This document shows, piece after piece, positions 38,001-47,400 of a stretch of 64,000 nucleotides of DNA. The stretch spans positions 2,170,001 through 2,234,000 of the forward strand of contig JAJKFH010000374.1 of NCBI GenBank assembly GCA_023333565.1, in the 5' to 3' direction. How positions within the stretch are numbered: the first letter of the stretch is position 1; every line of letters starts with the position of its first letter. The notes below the pieces were generated by a model. It did no database searches. It was not told the origin of the DNA and saw nothing but the letters and a program-made list of their open reading frames with translations. The translations under genes and the position numbers were made by a program. This DNA is from Puffinus mauretanicus (taxonomy: Eukaryota > Chordata > Aves > Procellariiformes > Procellariidae).

Positions 38001-38158
38001 AACAGCTTCTGCTGTGCATGCAGAGAGACATCCTCTGCCTCCTGGCTGCCAAGTCGGCTCTCTCTGTGTTTACCCTTGCTCTTTGCTTTGTGCCTTGATC
38101 GCTCTCCATTCCTAGTCCTGCCCTCTTTTCTCCTCTGCCGAACTTCCTCACCTTTCAT
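13900..38158 (-). CDS. SLC41A3: SLC41A3, solute carrier family 41 member 3 (MgtE-like Mg2+/divalent cation transporter), ten coding exons
   Basis: The joined coding exons, in transcription order, are 38158-37868, 27261-27154, 26326-26255, 25453-25309, 23188-23042, 20419-20275, 19549-19470, 17641-17507, 16675-16527 and 14085-13900. They sum to 1458 nt (485 aa plus stop). Every junction is GT-AG and every phase agrees. The protein is a multi-pass membrane transporter of the SLC41/MgtE family, whose members carry Mg2+; family work on SLC41A3 points to mitochondrial Mg2+ export. The two internally symmetric SLC41 domains are visible as paired motifs. [17 protein letters not shown] pairs with [32 protein letters not shown] pairs with [28 protein letters not shown] followed by an AVCF stretch, and WPNPCTTF match remembered human SLC41A3 rather than SLC41A1 or SLC41A2. 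An alternative first-helix exon lies at 32831-32925. The gene converges on CHST13. Confidence 0.93.
14983..15450 (-). mobile_element. Ancient CR1-type LINE fragment (antisense to + strand)
   Basis: The + strand begins ACAGAATCACAGAAATTAA and later shows CCTCAGTACAGGATCAAATA, GATGGAGATGCCACA, TTTTTCCTAAGGTCTAACAT, TCAATCGTTCCTCTGAGGTC and ATGTTTTCTAGGCCT. This order is that of the antisense CR1/L3 3' region common in amniotes. It is a highly diverged copy of about 470 bp in the last SLC41A3 intron. Confidence 0.8.
16527..16675 (-). CDS. SLC41A3: SLC41A3 coding exon: late membrane helices
   Basis: 149 nt. The acceptor is CCTCTGCAG and the donor CAG|GTAAAC. It encodes [38 protein letters not shown] and [11 protein letters not shown]. 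Two hydrophobic helices are joined by a short GGHTS turn. The output phase is 0. Confidence 0.93.
17253..17278. repeat. Perfect 12-bp inverted repeat with 2-bp spacer
   Basis: TTAGTAAAAGTA, then AG, then TACTTTTACTAA. The arms are exact reverse complements. It lies in the SLC41A3 intron between exons 17507-17641 and 16527-16675. Confidence 0.9.
17507..17641 (-). CDS. SLC41A3: SLC41A3 coding exon: second GGNL motif
   Basis: 135 nt. The acceptor is CTCATAG and the donor G|GTAGAC. It encodes [20 protein letters not shown], the second-repeat equivalent of [16 protein letters not shown], then [20 protein letters not shown] and TFFSS. The hydrophilic loop with WPNPC is SLC41A3-like. Confidence 0.93.
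18955..19080. other. AT-rich low-complexity segment in SLC41A3 intron
   Basis: TATATA, AAATAT and ATATATAT words cluster here. No gene or element is recognisable. Confidence 0.6.
19470..19549 (-). CDS. SLC41A3: SLC41A3 coding exon: GGLILDKTV segment
   Basis: 80 nt encoding [20 protein letters not shown] and FTPVIN, with split Ser and Gly codons at the ends. The acceptor is TTTTTTAACAG and the donor G|GTAGGT. It begins the second SLC41 repeat. Confidence 0.93.
20275..20419 (-). CDS. SLC41A3: SLC41A3 coding exon: central linker helices
   Basis: 145 nt. The acceptor CCTTGCCAG and donor CAG|GTAAAC are clean. The translation runs through [40 protein letters not shown] and IVAMSIS. IAKQSP is the human SLC41A3 form; SLC41A1 and SLC41A2 differ here. 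The phase is 1 in and 2 out. Confidence 0.92.
20420..23041 (-). other. SLC41A3 intron, nothing recognised
   Basis: No additional exon, RNA gene or confident mobile element was seen. Average composition throughout. Confidence 0.5.
23042..23188 (-). CDS. SLC41A3: SLC41A3 coding exon: NPDN motif of the first repeat
   Basis: 147 nt. The acceptor is TTTTCTAG. After completing the split Gly it encodes [19 protein letters not shown], then [18 protein letters not shown], the highly conserved helix-loop-helix of the family. It ends in KYI plus one base of the next codon (donor G|GTACAG). Confidence 0.93.
25309..25453 (-). CDS. SLC41A3: SLC41A3 coding exon: membrane helices 2-3 region
   Basis: 145 nt, opening with [18 protein letters not shown] and closing in [14 protein letters not shown] with the Gly codon split (donor G|GTGAGT). 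The acceptor is CCCCTAG. It carries two hydrophobic stretches separated by a short polar segment (SKGSLELSQ). Confidence 0.92.
26255..26326 (-). CDS. SLC41A3: SLC41A3 coding exon: loop after first motif
   Basis: 24 codons, phase 0 at both ends (acceptor TCCTAG, donor CAG|GTGAGT). It encodes [20 protein letters not shown] and then ALIQ, equivalent to the human ANTGQIDD loop. Confidence 0.92.
27154..27261 (-). CDS. SLC41A3: SLC41A3 coding exon: first SLC41 domain core
   Basis: 36 codons, phase 0 at both ends. The acceptor is TTTTCTTCCAG and the donor GCT|GTGAGT. The protein begins [16 protein letters not shown] and contains the hallmark [17 protein letters not shown], the first of the two ion-pathway motifs of the SLC41/MgtE fold. 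This exon receives either exon A or exon B. Confidence 0.93.
28200..28635 (-). mobile_element. Ancient CR1-type LINE fragment (antisense to + strand)
   Basis: The + strand has CAGACCAAAGGTCCATCTAA, then CATCCTGTGGCAAAAATTTC, CATGTGAAG, TCCCAAATTCTGGTGCTAGA and CTTTCTCCACATCCATT. These are in the order of the antisense CR1 relics seen in turtles and crocodilians. It is diverged and has small deletions. It lies in the long intron between the alternative first-helix exons and exon 27154-27261. Confidence 0.75.
32190..32290. repeat. Ancient amniote interspersed repeat relic
   Basis: The string CACAACAGTGTAAATCCAGC, followed by GAAGTCAATGAAAGTTATTC, CAAATTTGCACC and CAGAATCTGGCC, resembles an old amniote repeat containing the AAGTCAATGGRAGT core. 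I cannot name the family. Confidence 0.5.
32831..32925 (-). CDS. SLC41A3: SLC41A3 alternative exon B: second copy of the first membrane helix
   Basis: The stretch encodes ETSFSIASQ, then [16 protein letters not shown] and LLMDVVQ. It aligns without gaps to the end of exon A (I count 16 identities in 32) and to the remembered human segment beginning ETTWSIGLQ. The donor is CAA|GTAGGT, phase 0. The likely acceptor is TGGATTTCTCCCAG, after which the exon opens with two bases of a split Glu codon, so its upstream partner must end in phase 1 with G; I could not find that exon. Alternatively it is a longer first exon using the ACCATGG start at 33025-33023, which would add about 34 residues and has an in-frame TAA a few codons further upstream. 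Presence of the helix is well supported; the 5' boundary is not. Confidence 0.7.
35559..35635. repeat. Three-copy diverged 26-bp tandem repeat
   Basis: The units start at 35559 (GTATTTGTCAGCAAAGAGAT core), 35585 (ATATTTTCCTGGCAAAAAGA core) and 35611 (ATATTTGTCCACAAAGAGAT core), of 26, 26 and 25 bp. Copies 1 and 3 are the most alike. Confidence 0.75.
35776..35880 (-). mobile_element. CR1 3' end fragment (antisense to + strand)
   Basis: The + strand reads AGAATCATAAAGGTTGGAAA, then AGACCTCTAAGATCATCAAG and TCCAACCA, the reverse complement of a bird CR1 3' terminus. This is the least diverged CR1 piece in the window. It sits between alternative exons B and A. Confidence 0.88.
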
Positions 38159-38186
38159 GGTGGCTTTCTTGAATCACAGAGTTTTT
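37868..38186 (-). CDS. SLC41A3: SLC41A3 coding exon A: distal N-terminal exon with start codon and first membrane helix
   Basis: The acceptor TTGTTTTTCAG ends at 38187, leaving 28 nt of 5'UTR, and translation starts at ATG 38158-38156 in an ideal Kozak setting (GCCACCATGA). The 97 codons encode a very basic start (residues 2-36 are mostly K, R, E and S), then a helical stretch rich in A, E and K. A hydrophobic helix runs from about residue 68 to 91 with [10 protein letters not shown], and the exon closes on LDYVQ. The donor is CAG|GTAAGG, phase 0, and joins the HWDVF exon. The helix matches human SLC41A3 (AGLG then AGM-LDY-Q), but the N-terminal 65 residues do not resemble the human N-terminus I remember. 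It competes with the exon at 32831-32925. Confidence 0.85.
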
Positions 38187-38630
38187 CTGAAAAACAAGTC
38201 AGAAACAATGAGATAACAAAAAGAGGCATCAGATGGGTCAGAGACAGGAAACCCTTTGTTATTTTGTCCACTCCACTAACCTGAAGGCAAACTACCACCT
38301 ACTCCCCAAACCCTAGATGCTCTGCTGACCCAAATAGTAGTACTTAGTTTACCTTCAACTTTATAGTGTCAGATCAATCTTTCTGTAATTGCATCTCTTC
38401 CTAGGCCTGTGTTCACGCTGGAGTGCTTGCTGTTCATCCTGGCTCTCACCCTGAGAACGCCCAGAAGGATGCACAGCATGAATTCTGGACCCAGCAGCTC
38501 TCACACTGGGAGTCATGAGAACTGAAGAGCACAGCAGAGTCCAACCCTTTTTAGGGTCTGACCCCTAGCCATGAAATGGGAGCAGTTCACATCCTAGCAT
38601 CCTACAGTCCAGCAAAGCACTAGCAGGTAT

Positions 38631-38646
38631 GTACTATGCATAGTAC
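38631..38646. repeat. 16-bp perfect palindrome
   Basis: GTACTATGCATAGTAC equals its own reverse complement, and GCATAGTAC recurs 18 bp further on. It lies in SLC41A3 intron 1, between the CpG-island exon and exon A. Confidence 0.9.
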
Positions 38647-39169
38647 CTAGCACCTAGCATAGTACAGCTAGCTGTCCACCACTCCACAATAACAGTATAA
38701 TTCTTTGATGATCTTTCTAATCTGCATACTTTTTCTTCCTTTTGCGCCTTAGTTGACACGCATGCACTATGTGACTCATCTATGAAGCTGCCATGACCCC
38801 ACAGCATCTTATAAGAAAAAATAAACATGCAAAATTGTTACCAGTCACCCTTTTCCTGCCATCACATCTCATTTCTTGGTATAACTGTCATTCATCCTGC
38901 CTGCCCCACTGCTGGCCCAGGCAGTGCCCCAAATCTTTCCCCATCACCTTCTGCCAGCACTCATCTGGGTTAACCGCTGGCAGATGTTCTCTGATGCTCT
39001 CATTTTCAGGATGGGCCCCTAACGGCCTAAGCCCCTGCACTACCTCAGGTAGGATAGGATCTTGCCCAACATCTGGGGAGCAGAGGAAACTGCTAGGAGG
39101 CCCCCGTCACGGCTGGGGGGGAGGGAAGAGGGATGGACAAAACAAAGTCCCCCTCTGCGGGAGGAGGAA

Positions 39170-39790
39170 ACCCGGCCCCCGTTCCCCCCCAGCGCTTACC
39201 GGCTCCTTGCCCTGCCCGTGGTTCTGCCCTGCGCGGGGCTCTGCCCGCAGGGCCGCGGGCGCAGCCGGGACGATGCAAACGCGGGAGGCGGCCGCCACAT
39301 CTGGGGCGCGGCGGCGCGGCTCGCAGCCCGCCCTGCGCGCCGGCCGCGGGTTCGAGCCCGGCCCCCGGCCGCGCGGCGGCGGAGGCGGCGCGGCGCCGTG
39401 AGTGGCAGTCGCCGGGCCTGCCCCGGCGCCGTGCAGGCACCGGGGCGCACGAGCGGGCCGCTCTCCGCAGGCCGGCAGCTGCTGCAAGCCCCGCTACTCT
39501 ATCATTATTATTATACCCCTTTCTGTACCCCAGCTGCCAGAGGGGACAGCACGGGGAGGCGGGGACAGGGCTTGCGTGGGGGGCTGGAGGACTCCCAGCG
39601 AGGACGGCTCCTGCTCGGGAAATAGCCCCCTGGAAGGAAGCTCGGGGTACCCGGGGTGCCAGGAGCAGTTCCTGCTGCCCCCCCGGGACGTGCCCAAGCC
39701 TCCGGCCCTCCTGCCGCCCCGAAAGCCCGTGGCGGAAGTTACCGGAAAGGGCGACAACTTTCAGCGCGGGCAGAGCGAACGGGAGGCTGC
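39170..39790. promoter_or_regulatory. CpG-island promoter of SLC41A3
   Basis: This is the most CpG-dense part of the window, densest at 39190-39470, and it lies about 1-1.6 kb upstream of the first coding exon. I see no TATA box in a clear place, as is usual for this promoter class. An initiating bidirectional non-coding transcript on the plus strand cannot be excluded. Confidence 0.8.
39200..39450 (-). other. SLC41A3: Probable non-coding first exon of SLC41A3
   Basis: A strong minus-strand donor (GAGCCG|GTAAGC, boundary at 39200) lies inside the CpG island, and the next acceptor, at 38187, begins exon A with its Kozak ATG. The upstream limit (transcription start) is a guess. An ATG at 39300-39298 would open a 37-codon upstream frame that ends shortly before the main ATG after splicing. 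Confidence 0.6.
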
Positions 39791-42164
39791 AATTAAGAGC
39801 TGAGGAAAGACGTTTCCTCTATGTTTTGTTTTGTGGGTTTTTTTTTTTTTTCCTTCTTATTTTGGCGTTTGCAAGAGCTCTTGTTGCAAGCTTCCTGTGC
39901 AAAAGCCTGCCTCCACCACAATCACAGCAAAACTCCTGTTGGTTTGATTTTTTCCCCCCCTCCCATATTGAATCAGCATGTTAGAAATCAAATTACAGCA
40001 TCCATCACATTTAAGCACATAAATCTCATCAAGCACTGAAGAACCGTACTCATGCAAGTCTCCTGAATCATGCAGCACAAATTTCCAGAACAATTGAGGA
40101 TATTAAATCATACCTCAGTACCAGAGCAATCTTATATCCTGCTGAAGTCTCTCAGATGTCATGCTACCCTAAAGGGCTCTTTACTGATAAAATGGTGTCT
40201 CTGGGCCTATGAGCTCTGGCTGAAAGCAGGGCACACCAAAGGTTTTTGTAAGTGACAGTAACGAAACCCTGCAGCTGCTGCGTTTTGAGGGTGCGCATTA
40301 ACTGTTGAATGTCACTGCTGTAATGGTGAGGCTTAAATTTCAGCTCACTTGGTGTAATTTTATGTCTTCGTTTTGCAACTGATGCTTCCCTGAGAGTGGT
40401 CAGAAGACAATTTTTCCTGTGAGAAATAAGAGGGGAAGGGTCACGGATTAAAAAAATAGCAAGCTTGCCAAGACATTTTTAGACCTGTTAAATGTATTCT
40501 CCTATCACTTTACCACTGAGCTTCAAAGAAAAATATCTACAGAGCAAGTGGAAAGTCTCCTGGGGAACTTGATTGACAAGGGCATTTTGGTAATGGTTCC
40601 AGCTCAGGAATGTCACCGTTTCACAAGGGATCTCCCACCTGGGTCCAACCATCAGCTACAACAGCAGCTCCCAGCACCCTGCCAGATCTCATTCTGTGTG
40701 CACAAGGAGACATAATCACCTGGCTTGTGTACCATGTCCTCATGTACCAGTCTGAAATCCCTGGTGTATCACCAGTGGGTATGTATTTGAGACGGCTGAC
40801 TTTCAGCAGCAGCACAAAGCTGCACTTTCTCGGAAGTGCAGCAGCAGTGTTTAGATAGATCCTGGCTTTGACGTAAGGGAATGGTGGCTGGACCTTGATT
40901 GCAAACAGAGCTCCTGTGACTCTTCAGATAGGGTAGTTCAGTTGCTCACTGCAGTCTGGGAAGTGCTTGTTGGCACGAAGCTGAGCAACACTAAAATGTT
41001 TTATCCCCCCACTGAGCCAGAATTCATGTATGCTGCTTTTCCCTGCTCTCCCACAGATGTACCAGCAGTTACAAGGACATTTGAAGACTCGTTGCACTCA
41101 TTCCTGTTTCTCTCCACAGTGCTTTTAAAGACCGTTTCCTCCAGTAGGAAAATAAGAATAAGTTTGTAATTCCCTTCCTCTCCTCCATGTTGCTTTGCTC
41201 CTGGACTTTCTTTCCAACAACTATTCCTTCAGCCAAGCAGAGGGGAATTTTACAGCTTTTTCCAGTATTCTGTCCGGAGAGATGACTTTTTTTTCTTCCC
41301 ACAGTTTCCTATTATAAAATGGCATTTCTTCAGTGACTAGGGACTATTGGAGATATTTCTCAAATATAAAGCTTGATTTATGACAAGACTTAGTTTGACC
41401 GCTGGGCCCTGCAAGCTCCTACGTCATCACTGAGGCTGTATTAAGGCCGCTGGGGACTGCTCCATAGCTCGTTGGGCTGCAGTCCCATCATGGGACATGT
41501 CTCTGGACACCCAACGGCTGCAGTGCAGGGACGCATAAAGAAATATGCAATCTCTAACCTTTCTCCTCCATGAGACAGTGTTAGCTAGTGTGGCTTAAAA
41601 GTATTATTTGGAGGTCTGTGTGTAGAGAGAAACAGGCAGTGCAAAGCTGATACATGATGAATACTTACTGCCTTATAAATCTGAGGGTTTAGAGACAGAA
41701 AATACAGCAGGAACTTCCTGGAGTTGGGCAAGGGGGAGAAAGAGACATCTCTCCTTCTCCTTTGCTTCTTCCTTTATATATTATTTGAAGAAAAGTGAGT
41801 TTTATTGTCCATTAGCCTTCGGACGAAGTAATTTCCAGATAGTTGAGTTAATTTTGTTCTAGTCTCCACCTCCTTCTCTTTCTGTATGAAAGTTCTTGAA
41901 AGTGCAGATATTTTGTGTGCCCCAGCGGTACTCACAAATTAAAAGTGCCATCTCCTACCTGCTTTCTTGCGTCACCTCCCCTTGCCAGAGGCACCCACCA
42001 CTCAGTTACTGTTCTCCTTGGGACAGTTGTTAAGCCAGGTTACAATCACAGACTTTCACTCAGGTTTCATATACAGAAATAACCCAGCATAGGAGAGCAA
42101 AAGCAGCATGAGGATCTGTTTTTTTTAGTGGGACACATCTTACTTGACTTCCAGCACAACAGGC

Positions 42165-42202
42165 CTACTCTATAGAAGAATACTCTACTCTATAGAAGAA
42201 TA
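42165..42202. repeat. 20-bp tandem duplication
   Basis: CTACTCTATAGAAGAATACT is followed directly by a second copy that matches over its first 18 bases. Confidence 0.9.
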
Positions 42203-44139
42203 AAGCCAGCCTAAATCACCATGTTTCCCCAGCACTCTTAGGGGCTGATGAGAACTATTTGCACAGGTTCTCCCACATACTAGACTCCCAAGGACAAGAT
42301 ATTTATGCTGCATGAGGCCTTTCCACTTCCCATCTGCCATTAGATGGCAGCAACTGAATGTGGAATGAGGGCACGCAGCTCTGCAAGTTCCTATTTATCC
42401 CGTGGCTTGTGCAGGGATTTCAAGCTTTTCACTTCTAGGTCAATGGTTCAGTCTGGCCCAGGTCAGGAGGGGCCAGAGATCTTTATAATCCAACAGCTGC
42501 TCAGCATCCTGTGCGAGAACAGTTTGCGGGTTTCCGTTTCTGATCTTGTGGACGAGTGCCCATCTCATCACTGGCACTAATTGGCACCCCCGCTTGACAC
42601 ACCAACAAAGAGGCGGAAGATGCTCCAAAAAGACTGAATTCTCCTCCCTGCACTCCAGATGATTTGACAAAGGGGAGCACTCATCTCTGTGCACAAGCCT
42701 GCCCTCAGTAATGAAGCCAGAAGAATGTGTTGGCCCTGTTCCTCCTGTAAGCGAATAACTGCCCAAAATGATCTCATTCCGGACAGGAGGGTGACAGTTG
42801 GGGTCTTTCAGCAGATAAAATTAATTTGTTATTAATTTGGGATATGATATTCAGATAGACTAGTGATGGCGCAACGAAATCCCGTCAAACATGTTGTAAC
42901 ACCTATGTTATTTACAGCCTCTATAACTGCAGGGACAAACTCCATCCAGAACTGCCTTACAAGGTGACCTAATTTGGAAAAGAAAACAGATACAGAATTT
43001 TCTCACATTAGAAGATACCTCACTGTGACTCCTTCCCTTACAAATTTAAAACCCTATGAGGGACTGGAGCAACTGACACTCTCCAGAGAAACCCCTGAGA
43101 TAAGAAATGAGCCTAGCAAGCATGTGATTGTGATACAGTTCAAGCCTCTGTGTGTATCACTCAGCTTGTTCTGTTAAGATTTGAGGAGCATATCACTACG
43201 TAAATCCCTTTGGGCAGCTGGGCACCTGTCCAATGCACAGATTTCCCTTGCTGCTAATGAATCAGCCTCTTTTGCTAACTTACCTCTAAAGCTCGTTTAC
43301 TTGGAAACCAAGGGAGCTTAGGGAACAGGGTTCTCTCCATGCATAACAATGACCTATTTTAGATACTTCTCCTCACGCGGTCATGGAGAAGGGGCAGCAA
43401 GAGAGAGTGCTTCTATCCAAGAGGCATTTCCTGGAATTGGTCCTAAACAATGCTGGGCCATTTCCATTTTGAGACCTGACATTTCATGGTGCCAATGCCT
43501 CCACACAACAGAAATGACAGTGTGAGCCAGGGATGGGATCCAGCTGCCTCATTCCAAGGACGTGCACCCAGGCCCTCTGCATACGTGGTTATTATTCTCA
43601 CAAACAGCCCCCTTCCCACAGAAAATGATCACACAAAATGGGAATGCTTCACAATACTTCTAGAGCAGGATGCCAAATGAGACCAAGGGCATGTTTTCCA
43701 CCTCTGGGCATGTTTACATCGCTGGGCTTTCTCAGGCATCATGAGCAATATAGTAAGGGAAACACAGACATGCATTAGGGAATCTGTCCTTCCTCACCAA
43801 GCCCTGCGCTGCTAGACTGCTATCCATACTGAAGTAGTGGCATAGCTCTATATGACTGCAGGAAAGATGCACCTGGTACCCCAACAAGGAATACTTGAAA
43901 ACAGGAAATGTTTCGTGTGCCATCTCATCTCTGAGACATGGGCTACTGCCTGAGCCTGGGAAGAAGCCAAATACGTTGTGGTTTTCCCACAGTTAGTGTC
44001 CTACGGCAAAATGAGAGGAACAAACACGTTACAATGCATTCGTTTTGTATTGTATTTAACCCTAACCCCAAACCTCACCAGCCTGAGTACAAGGCTTAGA
44101 TCCCAGACTGGAACCCTGTGGTTTCAGCCCATCTGTGGT

Positions 44140-44430
44140 TGATACCTTGCAAGGCCAGAAAGGACCATTGTCTTGTGTGACTCAAAGGACATAGCACATC
44201 TTTAGATTAACTCCTAGTTGAACTGCGGCATTTCTGGTAGAGAAGTACCTGACCTACAAAAAAACAGCCAGTGATGGAGGAGAATCAGCCACAAGGGTTA
44301 GAACTCATCCATTATGCACTTCTTTATGAGGCTGAATATGACTGGTTTCAGCTTCCAGCCCCTGAATGCAGTTACATCTTTATGACTATATAAGCCGGTT
44401 TCCAAACTGCCCTTTCCCTTCTTGTGATTA
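44140..44430 (-). mobile_element. Ancient CR1/L3-type LINE fragment (antisense to + strand)
   Basis: GGCCAGAAAGGACCATTGTC, CAGCCAGTGATGGAGGAGAA and TTTCAGCTTCCAGCCC occur in the order of the old amniote CR1/L3 3' region read antisense. It is strongly diverged. Confidence 0.65.
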
Positions 44431-47400
44431 TCCTCGAGTCCCTCACCTTTAGGCAAGCAGATTAGCTTCCACTCACTCATGTGGCTGTCCTCAAAACTCA
44501 CCCCAATACACTAACATCTTTCCAAATAGTGTGTTTCCAAAACCAAACCTATCTGCACCAGCAGAAGACTTTGTCTGTCAATCCAGTGACCATTTTAGGC
44601 CTTCTAGACCTCCAAAGACTGGCACATTGGCCCATGGGTTTTCCTAACTAAAATGCTGGGTGGTTGCATGTACAACAGGAGACCGTCAGTGTATTACAGT
44701 GTCACTGTCAGCCAATCAATAGATTACTGCCTGTAACCTGTCAACCTAATTGGATACTAGGTTAATTTGAAGGGACCTGTTTCTCTTAAATAAATGTTCA
44801 CTGCTGCTAATTACCCAGTTATTTTTATTCATGAGTCACCTCTAAGCTCTTCCGTTATTTTGACTAATAACACTATCAGCTCTCTTAAACGGTGACACAT
44901 GCACAGCTTTTTTCCCATTCTCCTGGAACATCCCTGTTCTTCGCTGCCCCTGCAGGGTCTGTTTCTCACCATCATCGACAGCTAAGGCTACTGAGTAAGA
45001 GGGAGAGGAAAAAAAAATAATCACAGTTTTGCTAGCTACCAAGTAGCTACTCAGTCTGCTTCATCTCCCAGATTTACTAATGGCAACACCAAATACGCTC
45101 TGTTCAGCTAATGTAATTTTTAGTATTAAAAAGGGAGTCATCTTTCTGACCCCTGAAAATTCAGTAAGATATCACGATGAATGATTATTCTTAGTCATCT
45201 CAGCATGCTTAATTTAGCATAACTGCACCTTTGCTAAGAAACAAGATGGATGTATTTATGCTAAGCACTGAAATTAGTTCCCTGTAGTGCACATCAGAAC
45301 ATGAGGTAAAAGCTGGCAGTACTCAATATTTCTCTGGTTCCCAATTTGTAGTGATAACTTCAAGGTAACTTGCAGAACCATTCAAGAATATGTTACACCT
45401 GAACTGTCTTGATTCAGGACACAGCCTTATAACTGGTAACTTTCATCTCTGTTTTTTCAGGTGCTTTGAGCATGATGAAGATGACACTAGAAAATCTTTC
45501 TGGGATGGAACAGCTCCAAAAGTAGGTAACAGGAGCATTATTTCTGCCATTGAGTTCTGCCTGGGAATGATATTTTAAAGTAAGGCAGTGATCCTTTTAC
45601 TGCATGTTTTTTGTAGCTATTAAAATAAACCATCTTTCAAAAACACTCAGTTTTGCAGAATGTTGGGCACCACTGAATATATTCGGAGCCATATCATTGC
45701 CCCCAAGGAAGAAGAACAAAGCTCTCATCCAGCATCCTTTCCCCACAGATAAATGCCTCTTACTTAAGAGGAATTAAATCTAGATAGTTATTCCTTAGGG
45801 CACAACCGTGCTGAAGTGATTTTATTAAGTGACTTACAAATGATCATTTTGAAACATCTTCCTGGTTTGTTAGGATATTTCCTCAGGCAACTGTTTCATC
45901 CTCGCCTTTTGCTGATCTGTATTATGAATCTTTGCATTCGATTTCTTAGCTGTTTGCTGCTGCAAATAGCAGCAAACATTCCTGTCTGAACTCTTTCCAG
46001 AAAAGCTGAATCTTTCTGGAGAAAGGATCTGGGAAGTCCGAGCAATATTGTTTAGCAAAACAAGGTATGCAAAGTGATTTGGGCAGGTCTAAATAGCAGA
46101 GGAAATTAGTCAAGGGAAGAAGAAACCCCTTCACTCCCAAATTACCAGTTATAGTTGTATCCAGAGCAGTAATGGCTAGGAGTCATTAGAAGCTAAGGAT
46201 TGCTTGGTGGCACCTGGAATGAGTTGTTGGTCTCAGTCCAGTTCCTGCTTGACAGGTGTCCCAGAGATCACCATGAGAAATGGCCTCAAGCTTGGCCCAA
46301 GCCTACAAGTCTTAGCAGAAAACACAGGGCTCAAAGAGGACTATGAAAACCGAGAACAGACACATTCGTTACCAAAAAGAGGCTTTTAAAAAGGATCATT
46401 ATAGCCATAGACCTTCAGGGGCACCTTTTCAAAGTCATTGTCTAACAAGGCAGGTGCAGTTTGTGTACCCTGTCTCAACACTTGCCAAATGCGTATGCAA
46501 ACTGCACATAGTTATTATGCAAATGCATTTTAATCCCCAAACATCCCAATGCAAAACTCCCATAAGACAGCATTTAGACTTTTGGAAACCATGGGAGGCA
46601 CCAAGCTCAACCCAACTCCATGGATTTTGACATGGACTTAATAGCATGCTTTGTACTTCTGAGACAGAGATGATCAAGAGAAAAAACTCAAACAGAAGCC
46701 TTCTTGGAGAGGAACGTGGCTACAGTCTCGCTAACCAGAAGAGGTCTCCTGCTGTGGCTAGTGTGAGGGTCACTTGTCCCCAGTGCTAGGAGGCACACTC
46801 TCCTTGCTAGTGTCCTGCAAGAACACTGCAACCAGGGAAATGGAACGAGGAGGATTTTGCCATTTGCCTATGCCCATAATACTGCTGCCACAAGCCACTG
46901 TCCAGTTGCCACCTTTATGCATGTGGCCTTTCTCCTCTCCACTCCATATCTGAACAAGATCGGGGCACCAGTACATCTCTGACAACACCCTCAAATATTA
47001 TGCGCTTTACTCAGCCAACCCTTGATCACCTGGGGGACCAACATATTACCATTGCTATAGAACAGACATACAGGATTGTTACAGATTACCTTTTAAGAGC
47101 AGAATCTGTTTGTGGGTTGTGTAGCAGGGAAGATGTATTAGCAGCATGAGAATAATAAACATATTTTCTCCCTCGGTAATGCCTTCTATTCAAGGATCCT
47201 CGAGCAATTTACAGGCTTCCTCAAGCACATTATTTGTCAAGTAGTATTCTGAAAAGAAGATAAATGTTACATAAATGTCCTGATTCTGCTGTTATTAGGC
47301 CCAAAAAGTCAGGTTATGGATCCAGACTCTGTCTCCTTCAAACTGCAGGACAGTGCAAATACAAAGTTTTTATTTCTCGCTGTCAATTACCAGGTACTCC

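Noticed and set aside
39349..39359. GGTTCGAGCCC, a perfect tRNA B-box
   Set aside because: It lies in the CpG island; the T-arm does not pair properly and no A-box, anticodon arm or acceptor stem could be built.
39093..39487. Three long minus-strand frames across the CpG island
   Set aside because: They are open only because of extreme GC content. They lack ATG starts in the frames considered, except one short upstream frame, and read through a strong splice donor.
44057..44075. TTTAACCCTAACCCCAAACC, interstitial telomere-like motif
   Set aside because: Fewer than three CCCTAA-like units, expected by chance.
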